Below are positions 34,901 through 46,869 of a DNA stretch of 64,000 bases, piece by piece (the first letter of the stretch is position 1; each line of letters begins with the position of its first letter). The notes under the pieces were generated by a model that saw nothing but the letters and a program-made list of their open reading frames with translations, did no database searches and was not told the DNA's origin. The position numbers and the translations under genes were made by a program. This stretch comes from Epiperipatus broadwayi. Lineage: Eukaryota; Onychophora; Udeonychophora; Euonychophora; Peripatidae. The DNA lies in contig JAQFVV010012509.1 of NCBI GenBank assembly GCA_028023455.1, forward strand, positions 1,240,001 through 1,304,000, written 5' to 3'.

Positions 34901-36000
34901 ATAAATCATTTTTGTACTCGTGTTACATTTTTTGTATATGCTTGGGAATAAAAACTGTAATTGTAATACTTTATGATTCTTTCAAACCACATTGAATCTG
35001 AGAATCACTCATCTTTTATAGAAAACAATCATCTATTCAATAAAATGTTTCAAATACCTCTACTGCAGTATATAACATGGATATTCTACAATAATTTCAC
35101 CAGTCTTCTGTCTTGTAAAACTTCATGCGCCAATATATTCCCAAAAAATTACAAAAGTTTTTAAACTAATACATCATCACCATATTTTAAAACTGTTCCA
35201 GGTATCAATTTAATCAAGACATACAACTAGGAGTACAATGGAAGGACTGTTTTATAAGATGGGATATATCATTAAAAGTTGTTATCTGAATTTTTACAGT
35301 AATAGTTATCTGAATTTCATGTCATTATTCAAAAGTGATTAAAATATTCATTCTCATTGTAATACCAAGATTATCATTTAAAAGAGTCATTCAATGATTT
35401 AATATGACTATGATATAATTTTTCAGGTATACATAAGTTATTTTCATTATGTTAAAATATATAAAATAATTATGATCAGCTACTGACTATTTTCTCTGCA
35501 GTTTTAATGTAAAGTCATTTTTGAATATTCTTGTCAGTTATTGAACTTCTTTTTTAAATCTAAATATTGCTTATAAAGGTTTACATTCAGCTTGTTATTC
35601 ATACTTTCAATCTGCTCACTAACAACCATTATCAGAAAACTAATTTGATTTTCTTTTTTAAGAATTCAAGAGCAGACATGGTCTTATTCACTTCTTAAGA
35701 TATTTAATGCTTTCTAATATTCTAAGCTTTGAAAATCCAAATTCAAAATGTTAGTGTTAATAACTTATATAATTTAATACACATAGCAGCTGCTCCTAAA
35801 GAATAAGCATCATGCATTTGAGGTAGAATCTATTTTTAATGTTTTCCTGAAGGCTTGTATATGAGATTTTAATTGTATTTATGTATTGGACTATTTCCAT
35901 CTTCTAGTATTGAATATTGAAAGTCTAGAAAAATTTAACTTTATTTAAATTTTCAAAGTACATTCAATTGTTAGTAATAGCACACAGGTTACTGTATGCA
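31910..36000. other. Long stretch without a recognisable gene
   Basis: AT-rich, with poly-A interruptions near 33340-33380. No exon or LINE motif seen. The region 34900-35480 has minus-strand coding-like text (NIHVIYCSRGI and similar) and a weak match to 30360-30630, suggesting an unnamed decayed element. Confidence 0.4.
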
Positions 36001-36004
36001 CAAT

Positions 36005-36155
36005 GTTTCAAGTGGTATTTTTTTCCTCTCCTCTTCAAGTATTTCTGGTCTGATGAGGGACAATACTAGCATGGAAATTGAACCTGGGCCCTAGATTCTC
36101 GAATATTGAATATTAAAGTAACACTCTAACCAACAGCCATCCTGCCAAAGACAAC
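36005..36155 (-). mobile_element. tRNA-SINE-like tail attached to the Penelope copy (left)
   Basis: Minus strand: GGCAGGATGGCTGTTGGTTAGAGTG (tRNA D-arm and box A), later box B GGTTCAATTTCC at 36073-36085, then a tail with AAGAGGAGAGG and GTACTTTGAAAATTTAAATAAA. The same sequence follows the inverted Penelope copy at 39930-40135, so it behaves as part of the element unit. Confidence 0.65.
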
Positions 36156-36159
36156 AGTC

Positions 36160-38523
36160 AGTATAAATTTCATATACTTATGTATGAGGTTCCTCCTGAT
36201 TTCTCCATTTTTTCCTAAGGGCAACATTGATTAATGGTTTTCATACATTATGTATAGTTACACTAGGTTGACTTATGGGGTTATTCACATTGTCATATAA
36301 GCAGCCTATTTGAATTTTATTTTTTGTAACTTTTTCTCTCTATCCAATATTTTTGCATTTTCCAATTAAACTTATATTCATTGGTACATATATGGGCTGC
36401 TACCTTAAGCACATCTGTTTTCTCTCTTCTATTCATCAGTTTGTGTTCTTGCAATAGCTTTTCAATGGAGTGACTGGCCTCACCAGTATACATTCTTCCA
36501 CATTCACATGGTATTTCATAGATGCAGTTTTTGTCTTTCAGCATTGCAAGTTTAGGCTTTGTAGATGTTAGAATTCCTCATAGTGTGGTATGGCTCTGGA
36601 AAGCTGTTATGATGTTATACTGATTGTAGTTTTCTTAATTTGTCTACTATTTTTGCTATATATGGATATACTATGGTACCAATAATTGTTCTTTCTTTTG
36701 ATGATTCTTTATATTGTCTATTTAAGGTTTTTCTAATAACAGCTGATGGATAATTATTTTCATAAGAGTTTATTCTATATGGATCTTTTCTTTTTCCAAA
36801 TTTCTGGTTTCTGAATAAACTTTTTTTGTACTCTGTTCCATAGTGATAGTATAACTCCATGTTTTGTGTTTCTGGTGTGATTGCCATGATAGAGTCTTGT
36901 CACAAGATCATCTAAGAATGACAATTTGTGTTCCGATTCTATTGTGAATTTAATTGAAGGGGATATGTTGTTGATGTGTTTCCAGAAAGTTTGTAGAAGT
37001 GTTTCCCTATGTGGCCATACAATAAATGTATCATTAACATAGCAAAGTCAAAACTTTAGCTGGATATGGAGTAGTCTTTATGGCTGTGGTTTCAAGTTCC
37101 TGCGTGTAAATATTGTTAATCAAGGATGAAATAGTGAGACTATAGGCATTCCTTGATTTTGTTGGAAGAATTGTGTTGTATTGAAAGTAAGTTGTTGTAA
37201 TGCAGAATGTTAGGTAATTCCATTAAACTATAAATATGAAGAGTTGTTCTGGTTTGTAATTTTTCTACAGTAGACAGTGCTTCTTCACCTGGTACATTCA
37301 TGAATAAACTTTCCACAACAAAGCTTACCAGTAAGTCAGTTCTTTCGATTTTCATGTTTTTGAAAAAATTATCTTTTTTCGATTTTCATGTTCTTGATTA
37401 ATTTTACAAAGTGTCTAGAATCCCTGACAAAGGACTGAGTCTTGTATGCCAAAGATCCAAGAACTTTGAGGAGAAATCTTGACAAATTTTGGCAAGGTGA
37501 ATTTCTAGAACTGACAATAGGTCTTAATGGAACATGATCTTTATGGATTTTAGATAGATCTTAAAGATGAGGAATTTTACTGAAATGTGATATTGGTTTA
37601 CTTTTTTCAAAATCACTGAAGTACCTGCAATGCTTTCTGAGTAACACTTGTAAACTTTGTTTCTGTTCTCATTATCAGATTTTTTCCACTTTTCTGTATT
37701 GGTTTGCTATGAAGAGTTCTTGCATTTTATTGTCGTAATCAGTTGTATCCATTACAACTGTTGCAGTGCCTTTGCCATCTGGGAGAATGATTGTGAGAAA
37801 TTTATTTGCTTTTCTCTCATTACAGGATATGCTTGACTTCAATTTTTGTTGTTTCTCAAGTGTTTTTTTTATTCTCCAGCATAATTCTACTGCTTCTTTT
37901 AAAGGCAATTTTTGGGTGACTTCGTCAATGGCTGCCATTATATCTATAAAGGGATATTAAATGGTATATGATTTTTTGAGAACAGAAAATTCAGCAGCTG
38001 TTAGAAGTTTAGAATTGAGATTTTTAACAGATGAAGCTGGTACACTACTTGGTATATTATTTCTTTTGATATGCTCACGTAGGTATGCAAGTTTTTCTTT
38101 TGGCAGTCTTTTATTTTTCCATATAATGTAGAAAATGATTTCCTTACTGCTTGAGAAACTCTTGTAAAGTTCTTCATCAGTAAGTTTATTTTTTAGACAA
38201 CATTCTACATTATTAATAGAATGCAAGATTTGATTCTTTGAAAACTTTTGAGCATTTTTTAACAGAGCTTCATTTGCTCTCTGAGTAATTTTCTCAGTTC
38301 TCTGGGAGTGAATTGAAGATTTTAGTGGCAAAACTTTAAGAATTATTCCTTCAGATTTACATTTACATAAGAAAGTTAAATAATTTTCTACTTTGGCCAA
38401 CTTTAGACATAATTTTTTATCATGTCTAAAGTTTGATATGGTATCAGTTCCATACCGAATACTTGATGTTTTCCTGAGTGGCAAAAAATCTGATACCGAG
38501 TTCAGAAACAAAATTACAAGCAT
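36160..38523 (-). mobile_element. Penelope-like element, left (minus) copy, near full length, dead
   Basis: Domains in order from 38523 leftward. An N-terminal region with a 188-codon frame contains CLKLAKVENYLTFLCKCK and NILHSINNVE-like text. A frame at 37675-37938 reads FLTIILPDGKGTATVVMDTTDY. RT motifs are DLSKIHKDHVPLRPIVSS near 37530, then LVSFVVESLFMNVPGEEALS near 37280 (the catalytic Asp of SFDV is Val here) and CYVNDTFIVWPH near 37030 (YVDD changed to YVND, after a frameshift). The SEHKLSFLDDLVTRLYHG block follows. Last is a GIY-YIG endonuclease frame at 36317-36544 with IYEIPCECGRMYTGE. Penelope-like elements copy themselves using this RT plus GIY-YIG nuclease. Both catalytic Asp changes and several frameshifts make this copy inactive. 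It is joined head to head with a plus-strand copy. Confidence 0.9.
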
Positions 38524-39905
38524 TAATCAGAAAGTATCGCAGGTACTTCAGTGATTTAGAAAAAAGTAAATTAACATATTTCAGTAAGATTCCTGATCTT
38601 TATGACCTACCTAAAATCCATGAAGATCACGTACCATTAAGACTTATTGTTAGTTCTAGGATTTCTTTTCAAAATTCTTAATCCTTCGACGTACAAAAGA
38701 ACCAGTCTTTTATCAGGGATTTTAGACACTGTAGAATTAATCAAGAACATGCCAATTGAAAGAACTGACATACCAGTAAGCTTTGATGTGGAATATCTGT
38801 TCACAAATGTACTATGTGGAGAAGCATTGTCTACTGTAAGAAAAAGACTAAATAGTGATAATAACTTACAAACCGAACAATTTTTCCTATTGATAGTATA
38901 ATGGAACTATTAACATTCTACATTACAACACCTTACTTTCAATATAACACACAATTCTTCCAACAAAATCATGGAATGATTATGGGCTCATCTCTTCACC
39001 CCTGATTAGTAATATTTACATGGAGAAACTTGAAATCAAAGTCATAAAGACTACTCCATATCCATCTAAAGTTTTGAGTTCGCTATGTTGATACATTTGT
39101 TGTATGACCACATGGTAAAGCATTTCTACAAGCTTTTCTGGAAAGACATCAACAACCTATCCCCTTTGATTAAATTGCACAACAGAATCAGAACAAGAAC
39201 ACAAATTGTCATTCTTAGATGTTTTTGTGATAAGACTCTATCATGGCAAAATCAAAACTACAGTTTACAGAAAAACAGCATATACAGGAATGGAACAAAG
39301 TACAAAAGAATTTTATTTAGAGAAAGAAAAGATCTGTATAAAACAAACTCTTATGAAAATGGTTATTCATCAGCTATTATTAGGAAAACCTTAAATAGAC
39401 AATATGAAGAATTATCCAAAGAAAGAACAATTATTGGTACTGTAGTATATTTATATGTAACAAAAATAGCAGACAAATTAAGAAAACTGCAACCGGTATA
39501 ATATCAGAACAGCTTTCCAGAGTCATACTACACTATGGGGAATTCTAACATCTACAAAGCCTAAACTTGAAATGCTGAAAAACAAAAACCACATCTATGA
39601 AATACCGTATATATGTGGAGGTATGTATATTGTTGTGACCAACTGCCCCATTAATAAGCTATTGCAAGAACACAAAGCAGACCATGCATGTACCAATGAA
39701 CATATGTTCAATTAGGAAAATACAAAAGTATTAGAAAGGGCGAAAAAGTTACAAAAAAGAAAATTCAAAGAATCTGCTCACATGTCGATGATGAATAACT
39801 CTATAAGTCAACCTAATGTGACTATACATAGTGTATGGAAACCACTAGTTAACTTTGCCCTTAGGAAAAAGTGGAGAAATCAGGAGGAACCTCATATGTA
39901 AGTAT
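38524..39905 (+). mobile_element. Penelope-like element, right (plus) copy, 5'-truncated
   Basis: Begins in the RT at YRRYFSDLEKSKLTYFSKIPD and DLPKIHEDHVPLRLIVSS (38540-38660). It continues with IPVSFDVEYLFTNVLCGEALS (catalytic Asp retained), a degraded GMIMGSSLHP region, LSFLDVFVIRLYHGKIKTTV, then KERTIIGTVVYLY, and a decayed GIY-YIG region (NHIYEIPYICGGMYI near 39600). It ends with NQEEPHM at about 39895. The polymerase YVDD box is lost to a frameshift near 39095. It overlaps in sequence, but in the opposite orientation, with the left copy (same blocks in the same order), forming a large imperfect inverted repeat about the junction near 38520. Confidence 0.88.
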
Positions 39906-39929
39906 ATGATTTTTCTATTGACTTACCTT

Positions 39930-40135
39930 TGGCAGGATGGATCAATTGGTTAGAGTGTTACCTTAAAATTCAATATTCAAGAATTTAAGGATCCAGGTTC
40001 GATTCCGTGCTAATACTGTCACTCGTCAAGCCAGCAACACCTGAAGAAGAGAGAAGAAGAATATCCTCTCACAATGTTGTGCATATACTAACCTGTATGC
40101 TATTAGTATCAGTTTAATGTACTTTGAAAATTTAA
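39930..40135 (+). mobile_element. tRNA-SINE-like tail attached to the Penelope copy (right)
   Basis: GGCAGGATGGATCAATTGG with box A at about 39939-39957 (TGGATCAATTGGTTAGAGTG), box B GGTTCGATTCC at 39996-40006, then CACCTGAAGAAGAGAGAAG and a 3' end TGAAAATTTAAATAAAATTAAA. Box B here is a perfect match to the consensus. It directly follows the Penelope 3' region, as at the left copy. Confidence 0.75.
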
Positions 40136-40139
40136 ATAA

Positions 40140-41905
40140 AATTAAATTTTTCTAAAAACCGTCAATACTCAATATTAGATTATGAAACTATTTTTAGTAC
40201 AGTTATTTAAATCTTTACGCACATTATATGTGATCTATCCAACAATTTGCCACCTTAAGTATGTAACTTCTTTTACATTTTGACTTCTAATTATAATGTC
40301 GTTCATAAAAATGATATCAATCTTGTGTATTTATATTAATGATTTTATGATTTTTCCCTCCTTCCTAAATAAAATGTTTGTGATTAAGAGTCCATATATT
40401 ATGCTAAGTAGTTTCTAAAGCTATAGTATTATTTTTAATAAATTTGGGGCAATTTACCATACTTTATGATAGTGATAGAATAATACTATCCAATAAAAAA
40501 TAAAACTTTTCTCTGAAATTTCTTAATCTGATATTAAGGCATAAACACTGATACTATTGTCCAATCTAATTTTTAATATCACTTGTCTTTCATTGATGCT
40601 TCTAGAATTCAAGAATTGAAAATACCATATTAAACTCACCATGAATCCAATGCCATATAATCTTTTTCACTCAGTCTGCTTTTCTTAAAAAACTTGAAAC
40701 TCTTTCTGTTTAATTAAATGTTTTAATAAATTTTTTTCATTCTGTTTTTATATTAATAAAATAATTGAAAGATATATTTTTTACCCTTGCTCTTCTACCA
40801 TTATTTGTATTACGATAATTCTTACTGCTTAAATGAGCTACACACAAAATTATGTCAATTTGGTCCACTTTTATATCTCCTTTTCTAATTTTTTCTCTTT
40901 GATGGATAGACAAGAAAGTCCAAAAATACTAAAAAGTAAAGAGAATAAAATAAATTCCAAATTAAAGAGAATAAGATAAAGAACATAAAAAAGATGGAAA
41001 TGGCAGTTTGTTTTGGAAACAAATAATTTTTTAGTGAATTATCTTTATATGGCAACAGATAATGTTCTTATTTAGTTACAATCTGGAGATTATGTGATAG
41101 TGAGACATAGAATCATTTCTGTGTGAAATTTCTACTGTAAATCTAAATCCAGTTTTAAAACAAGTAATTATTGATTGTATGACATTGTATGAGATTATAA
41201 CTGTGGTCTCCCAGGCTGCTTAACCTATCCCAGTTATTGTTTTCTCAATACCAAAGGATTTGGATACTTTCATTTTCATAGTTAGTTATGTACAGGAATG
41301 CAAAAAAAAAACATTGAAATTAGAATTGATATAAAGAAAATGAATAAGTTGCACAAATACACCATTTTTTTGTCATCATTAGTGCATGCATGAGAGGTTC
41401 ATGAAGACCTGTTCCTATATCAACAGAGGATAGTAAATTTGAAAAAAAAAAAAAAAGAATGAACACAGAGGAGATAGATGTAGTTATTGTATTGGAAATA
41501 GTAACTAGTTTTTGATTAATATTTTAATCTATAAAGCAGTAGATAATAATAGTCTTGGTTGGTCACTGCTTAGAAATCATTCCACTTTTAATCATCTTTG
41601 GATCTCACTGATATCCTGGGTTCAATATCCTAAGTATATTCAAACTTAAAGGTCTCAAAACATTAAACTGTATGTATTATTATAATATGATTATTTCATC
41701 TCACTTTAGGATATAGTAGATGTGAATGTCTCGTTTGGATGTAGAGGTATTTTTTCTTATAAAACAGTTTTTATCCTAACATAGAGTCTGTTTAAAAATT
41801 ATTAAAAATATTATTTAGTATTAGTTTTTATAAGATTTTAAATGACATTAGTATAAAATTTGTATTTTTTATTTAGAGTATTCTTCTTTCAATCAATTAT
41901 CTTTA
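40140..41905. other. Probable MRPL18 first intron or upstream DNA
   Basis: No exon recognised. An upstream MRPL18 exon carrying the start codon and mitochondrial presequence is expected somewhere to the left but I could not identify it. Confidence 0.4.
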
Positions 41906-41910
41906 TCCAG

Positions 41911-42072
41911 TGTCCTTATACAAAACAAAGGATCAGAAACTACGTTAATTGAAAGTTATCCCATTAATCCAGAATTTATTAATCGTAATCCTCGAAATCT
42001 GGAAAAAATGGGAGTTGCAAGAAAGAGAAGTGGTTGGGATTTGGAAACACCATCTGTAAAATTTTATCATAG
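41911..42072 (+). CDS. MRPL18: Mitochondrial ribosomal protein L18 (uL18m), internal exon
   Basis: uL18m is a protein of the central protuberance of the mitochondrial large ribosomal subunit. This exon encodes 53 full codons with EFINRNPRNLEKMGVARKR, SGWDLETP and VKFYHR. These match the conserved N-terminal part of animal MRPL18 (human: EFTNRNPRNLELLSVARK, then GW and FWHR). The acceptor is a pyrimidine tract ending TTTATCCAG at 41910; the donor is AG/GTAAGA at 42073. The exon starts with the last base of a codon and ends with two bases (AG) of an Arg codon, which the exon at 53231 completes with A. The upstream part, likely encoding the presequence, is not seen. Codon use is AT-rich like the rest of the window. 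Almost certainly a real host exon. Confidence 0.92.
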
Positions 42073-42344
42073 GTAAGAATGACCAAAAATTTTGATAATA
42101 GAGTCTTTCTTTTCAGTCTAGATTTCCATAATTGTTTTCTGGTTTATTTGCTTTTTCTGACAAGAGACAAAGTTTTTGTACTATTGCCGTTAAGTGGCCA
42201 CTTTTAATTATATTATGCTAGTCAAGTTAGAAATCTTAAAATTTTGAATCCATGCCAAATTGTTTGAGATTATAAATTGATAAAAATCTAAGATAGTTGT
42301 AGTATAAACCAATGCTTTATACCCATTAACATAAAATGCAGATT

Positions 42345-42534
42345 AAATATATAAATTCAACATTCCTTTTCTTTTTAAAACTTGTTTCTAAAAGAAATAA
42401 TTAAAGATAGGGAAGGAGGAAACTTGATAATGATTACAGAATGTAGTTGAAATGTTGTATGGAAGGAGAAAGAAAATTATAGTTTGGAATAAAACAAGTT
42501 TTAAAAAGAAAAGGAATGTTGAATTTATATATTT
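42345..42534. repeat. Fold-back repeat with 43-bp arms
   Basis: 42345-42387 and 42492-42534 are inverted copies (AAATATATAAATTCAACATT, CCTTTTCTTTTTAAAACTTG against their complement) around about 104 bp of GGAAGGAG-rich spacer. MITE-like, inside the MRPL18 intron just after the exon. Confidence 0.75.
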
Positions 42535-42682
42535 ATTATCATGGAGCTATAATTTAAAAAGAAAAAGAAGTGAAAAGTTGTGTATATAATGCAGATTAAA
42601 TATAATCTAGAAGAGTTGTGATGTTATGCTTGAATTAAGTTTTTAAATATTTTCACTGTAAATAGTTTTTGATTTTTTCTTT

Positions 42683-42744
42683 GTTTGCGATGGCAGAATG
42701 CTGCATTAAAAACTTACAACTACGGCATTCTTTGCCACGCAAAC
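42683..42744. repeat. Small hairpin
   Basis: GTTTGCGATGGCAGAATGC (42683-42701) pairs with GCATTCTTTGCCACGCAAAC (42725-42744) with one or two mismatches. It is unusually GC-balanced for the region. Confidence 0.6.
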
Positions 42745-42749
42745 ATCAT

Positions 42750-44560
42750 CTCTTCATTTTAAAAAAAAAATGAATATTTTAAAATTAATTAATTATTAGG
42801 AAATAGAGAGTTCAGAATTTATACAAAGTTTAAGAAACAAAAATTGCAAACTACCTCTAATGATGATAAACTTATGATATTATATTGCTTAGACATCTCT
42901 CGATTCATCATTTTTGAAGAGACTAGAAATAATAAATGATAGATGTATAAAAATGCTAGAACAGAAGTCTATCAAAAATGGTAGATAAAAAACAATAATT
43001 AGTCACTAAAATACTGATCCCAACTTAACTTTTAGCTTTAGGTATAACTCAGATATTTTAATTCAAAACATTCCACACTCATTATTGATAAATTGTACTT
43101 GTACATGTTAAATTTTCATGTATATAATATTAATATCACAATAATAACTACTATTCTTAATAAATAATCTTATTTTATCATAATTTATTATAAAATAGAA
43201 TGTTTTGATTTTATAAATAAATTTAAAAATAATATTTATTGATTTTGGTTAAGATTTTTAAATGTAAAAACTTTACACTTTTACCTTTCTTTTAAGAAAG
43301 GACAAGCAAAAAAAAAAAACAACAACTCTTATTTAAAGAATGAATAGCATAATAAAAAGATTGGAAGCATAATTAATTGTTTTTAATTAAAAAAAAAATT
43401 CAATTCTCTCTCAATTAGAAAAATTATGGTTTTTCTTTTCAATAAAATAATAAAAAACAGTTCAAAAAATAATCTGTATTTTATGACACTGATTTCAAGA
43501 CCAAAGGATTAAAGAATTCTTTAAATTACAAAATAAATGTTTGAACTATTAGTGTCAAATTATTCAAACTATAAACATCAATCTAGTTTTTGATATGTAT
43601 ATTTACACTTATGCTTATATATATATATATTAATAAAGTTTGTATCGTTGATTTATAATACTTATATTAATATATATAAAGTATAACATTTTTTATTATT
43701 ACCCACATACCCTTATATTTAAATCAATGCATACTTATTCATAAAAAAAAGAGTGATTTAATAATTAAAATTATTTTCAAAAATATGAATACCAGATTTG
43801 GTATTTTATTTTTAAATATATTTATGATCTGGTTTATGAAAGCTTTTGTAAAAAGATTGAATAGAAATTGGCAGTCAAATATTTCTTTTAATATGAATGA
43901 ATCTCAAGAGAGCATTTCAGATTTCCACAATTAGTAGATTTTATTTTGTCATGAATTAACATATTATATTTAATCTTTAGTAATTATGACACAAACATTT
44001 TTAAAATAAAAAAGATATCACCCCCCCCTCCCCGGAAAAAAAAAACCCCAGAAATATCAATTTGAACTACAAGAGAAAATTGTGCAATTACTATTAGAAA
44101 TTTGTACATTTTAATTTTTTTTCTACAAATCACCAACTGAAAAATATAGAAATCAACTTGAAACATTAACTTTTTAAAATATATTTTCATTGATGTAGTT
44201 TTACTCACGAATTTTATTAGAAAACAAATAGGAATTTTATATCAAGAAAGTTCATGAAAAAAAAAACAACCACTTCAATTTGTTACATTATTATTTGAAA
44301 AACTGACAATATATTATCATAAAAACACAAGATTTTTTGATAAATTTTATTTTTTATTATGAAGATATTGTACAGGTAATTATATATTTTTAAAATAGTA
44401 TAGTTATTATTGTTAATACTTGTTTAAATTTATAATAGTTTGTATATTAGATTATTAAACTGTAATTACTTAAGTTGATTTTTGTGTGCTAAAACTGCCT
44501 CTTTTTTTTTTTTTTGTGAATATAGTTTGTATTATATAGAAGATTAAAGTTTTTTTTTTT
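42750..44560. other. MRPL18 intron, nothing named
   Basis: AT-rich. A pyrimidine-rich stretch near 44020-44034 (eight C, then CTCCCC, followed by A-run) stands out. No exon or element recognised. Confidence 0.45.
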
Positions 44561-44566
44561 CATATG

Positions 44567-44663
44567 TCATAGCATCGGCCGGGAGGAAAACCCACAACCG
44601 TCTGCAACCAGCTATTTGCTTACAAGGCCGCTGCGATGACCTCTCAGCTAACAACGCTTGACT
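44567..44663 (-). repeat. tRNA-like sequence (SINE head or tRNA pseudogene)
   Basis: Minus strand reads GTTAGCTGAGAGGTCATCGC (D-arm and box A like), GGCCTTGTAAGC with a would-be anticodon TGT (Thr) at 44622-44624, then a degraded T-arm GGGTTTTCCTCCCGG. Box B is not intact, so it is not a functional tRNA gene. It is much more GC-rich than its surroundings. Confidence 0.5.
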
Positions 44664-44669
44664 AGAAGA

Positions 44670-45330
44670 TTAAAATTAACTAATTAAAATGGACTTAAAA
44701 AAAAAAAAAGATAGCTGACTTATATGAAATGACTAAACACAATATATAGTAGCCAAAAATACAAAATTTTGATAATCAGAGATTAGATATGAAAAGTCCA
44801 GTGATTATTAACAGTTCTTAGAAAGCTAAGAAAGGGAAAATATTAAGATGGCCTGCTAAATATTGAAGATTGACAGAAAAGCATGCTACTTGATTTTAGT
44901 TACATTGTGTTTCCAAACATATAGAATCATTTTATTTGTAGTTTTCTAGCAAAAGTATTTTATATATGTATATTTGTTTATTTTTGCTCCATAGATTTAA
45001 AGAAGCATACATTATTTTTTAGGAAGAATTAAAAAATTTTAAACTTATATGTGATTTATTTTTTGTTAGAAGGATAATAAAAGAAACTAAAACTTAAATC
45101 GTAATTCAGATTTACATAAAGAGATAAGAATTTTGAAATATATGATTAAAATAAAATATTATTTAAAATAATAATATGAATTAATAAGAGTTGAAATAAT
45201 GAAAATTGAATTATTAAAAAAATGAACAATTATGTTTTCATTTAATAATAAAGTATTATAAATACTAAGTAGTTTAAATAAAAGAATTATTGAAGAACTA
45301 ATCTGATTTTTCATTGGCAGATAAATGAGT
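44670..45330. other. MRPL18 intron, nothing named
   Basis: AT-rich with A-runs; no exon, repeat or motif recognised. Confidence 0.4.
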
Positions 45331-45337
45331 TAGATAG

Positions 45338-45760
45338 GGCTGCATATTATCACTCAACCTATTTAATTTATTCATTGAATATGTGATGATGGAGGCTCAA
45401 TTGGATGAAGACAAACGTATATTCAAGAGTGTAGGAATTAAACTTAGATAAATTAATGGCACTACGTTTGTAACTTTTAGTTACACTGTGATAATTTTAT
45501 CTCTTATTAGGAAAATTAAAGTATAGATAGAAAATCTGGAAAAATGATTAAATATGAATCAGATTAAAATTATGGCAATAAGAGCAGCAGTTAGCTTTAA
45601 AATCAATAGTTATGATATAAAAATCATGCATAGTTTTTATTACATGGTAACATTCATTAACAATAAAGAATATAGTAGTCAAGAGATTTGTTAAAACTAA
45701 TACAAATCAGTGCTGAAATGATTTTACATTGTAATGATCAATGGGTCAGTGAGCAATTTA
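45338..45760 (+). mobile_element. LINE reverse transcriptase remnant
   Basis: Plus-strand frame from 45338: GCILSLNLFNLFIEYVMMEA (the RQGC-LSP-LFN motif after the catalytic core), QLDEDKRIFKSVGIKLR, then after stops VIILSLIRKIKV and, near 45640, MVTFINNKEYSSQEI, equal to the conserved F-YLGT-FNNKG-- S-EI block. It is in the MRPL18 intron, in the same orientation as the gene. The FADD box region is mutated beyond recognition. Inactive. Confidence 0.65.
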
Positions 45761-45769
45761 ATGGGAATT

Positions 45770-46545
45770 ATCTTCTCACCAGCTTTATTTGTATCATAAT
45801 ATTAACTGATGTTGACCGATGATATTACAGATGATAGCAATTTTATTCTATCTGCTCAACTGTTAAGTTAGATACAAGATAGCAGTTACTTACCAAATGT
45901 CTACTCTTTTTATTTGATAAAGGAAGTCATTTAATATTAGTAATTTTAATAGTAAAACAAAATTTATTAATGACAATAAATCACTAAACTTCCAACTTAA
46001 CTTTGAATCTCAGGCCTTACTGATAAAGACAAAAGTCCGAACCAGTCTGAGAATAAGGATTGAAATACTAAGTATGGGGATTTTATATGCATTAGTTAAA
46101 CACTAATTACTTAAGTTTATACTAGATAGCAATAAAGTAAAGATCTGTTTTTGATTTAAAAATTTATTAATATAGCAAAACAATAACAATACGAATGGTC
46201 ATGAAATAAAGTTTCCTTCCCCAGATCATTCATTAATATCAGTAGAATACCAAAACATATAATTTTACTATATAGCTATTATCATATAATGATTTACTTG
46301 TATGTGGATTATTAATCACTTTTTTGTTTCTCTCAAGAAAATGATTCCTGCTCTTAATAAATCTGAAATATAAACAAATCTTAATCACATTTTAAATTTT
46401 ACTACATAGCATTAGATCAAGTTTGTATGTTGTTTCAAACATATAGATGTTGTCTCACATTATTACTGGTTACTATTCACACGAATAATGTAAATAATTT
46501 ACTCAATACTTTGGTACCTGAAAATGATTTAATTATCATATGATA
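45770..46545. other. MRPL18 intron, nothing named
   Basis: AT-rich. Possible further LINE debris near 45740-45800 but too decayed to assign. Confidence 0.4.
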
Positions 46546-46548
46546 TAA

Positions 46549-46860
46549 ACAGAGGCAAAACTCTTCATATAGTAGTGCAAGCGAGAGTAATCAATGGATG
46601 CGAGGTTTAGTGCATAAAATCTTACATAGTGCCTACTCATACAATAATCCCAGAATAGTTTCTAGCTTGTGGCTTTCATCAGTGAGGAGCCTTGAATCTG
46701 AGTGCACTGCACCTAGATCTTGGGATCTAACGCAACTTTCCAGTAGCCATCTTTTACTTTTAGCTATGAGTTCAAAATGAAAACACAATAATGTTTTCAA
46801 TCCAAGCTCATTTGCTTGTATATTGTATGGAGAGTTTTGCCTCTGTTTTAACAGCTTATA
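46549..46860 (-). repeat. Repeat family B, minus unit closed by inverted termini
   Basis: Starts AAACAGAGGCAAAACTCTTC at 46549 and ends GTATGGAGAGTTTTGCCTC then TGTTTTAACAG near 46850, so the two ends are inverted copies. Between them lie the minus-strand family B landmarks (ATTACTCT, GCATAAAATC, ribozyme, AGATCYAGGTGCAGTGC, TTTTCAATCCAAGCTCATT). It lies inside the MRPL18 intron, antisense to the gene. Confidence 0.78.
46639..46697 (-). ncRNA. Hammerhead-like motif, family B
   Basis: Minus strand: ATTCAA, GGC, TCCTCA, intact CTGATGA, helix II AGC-CACAA-GCT, intact GAAAC, TA, TTC (cleavage-site triplet UUC instead of GUC), TGGGAT, TATTGTAT. The core is intact, but the helix III pair is weakened and the outer helix I has a mismatch. 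Confidence 0.5.
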
Positions 46861-46869
46861 TAGGAAATA

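Noticed and set aside
38478-38681. ORF spanning the junction of the two Penelope copies as a fusion protein
   Set aside because: It starts in the antisense of the left copy's N-terminus and runs into the right copy's RT; the fusion is a by-product of the inverted junction.
44567-44663. Functional tRNA-Thr gene on the minus strand
   Set aside because: The T-arm and box B are degenerate and the acceptor stem does not pair well; SINE head or pseudogene is more likely.
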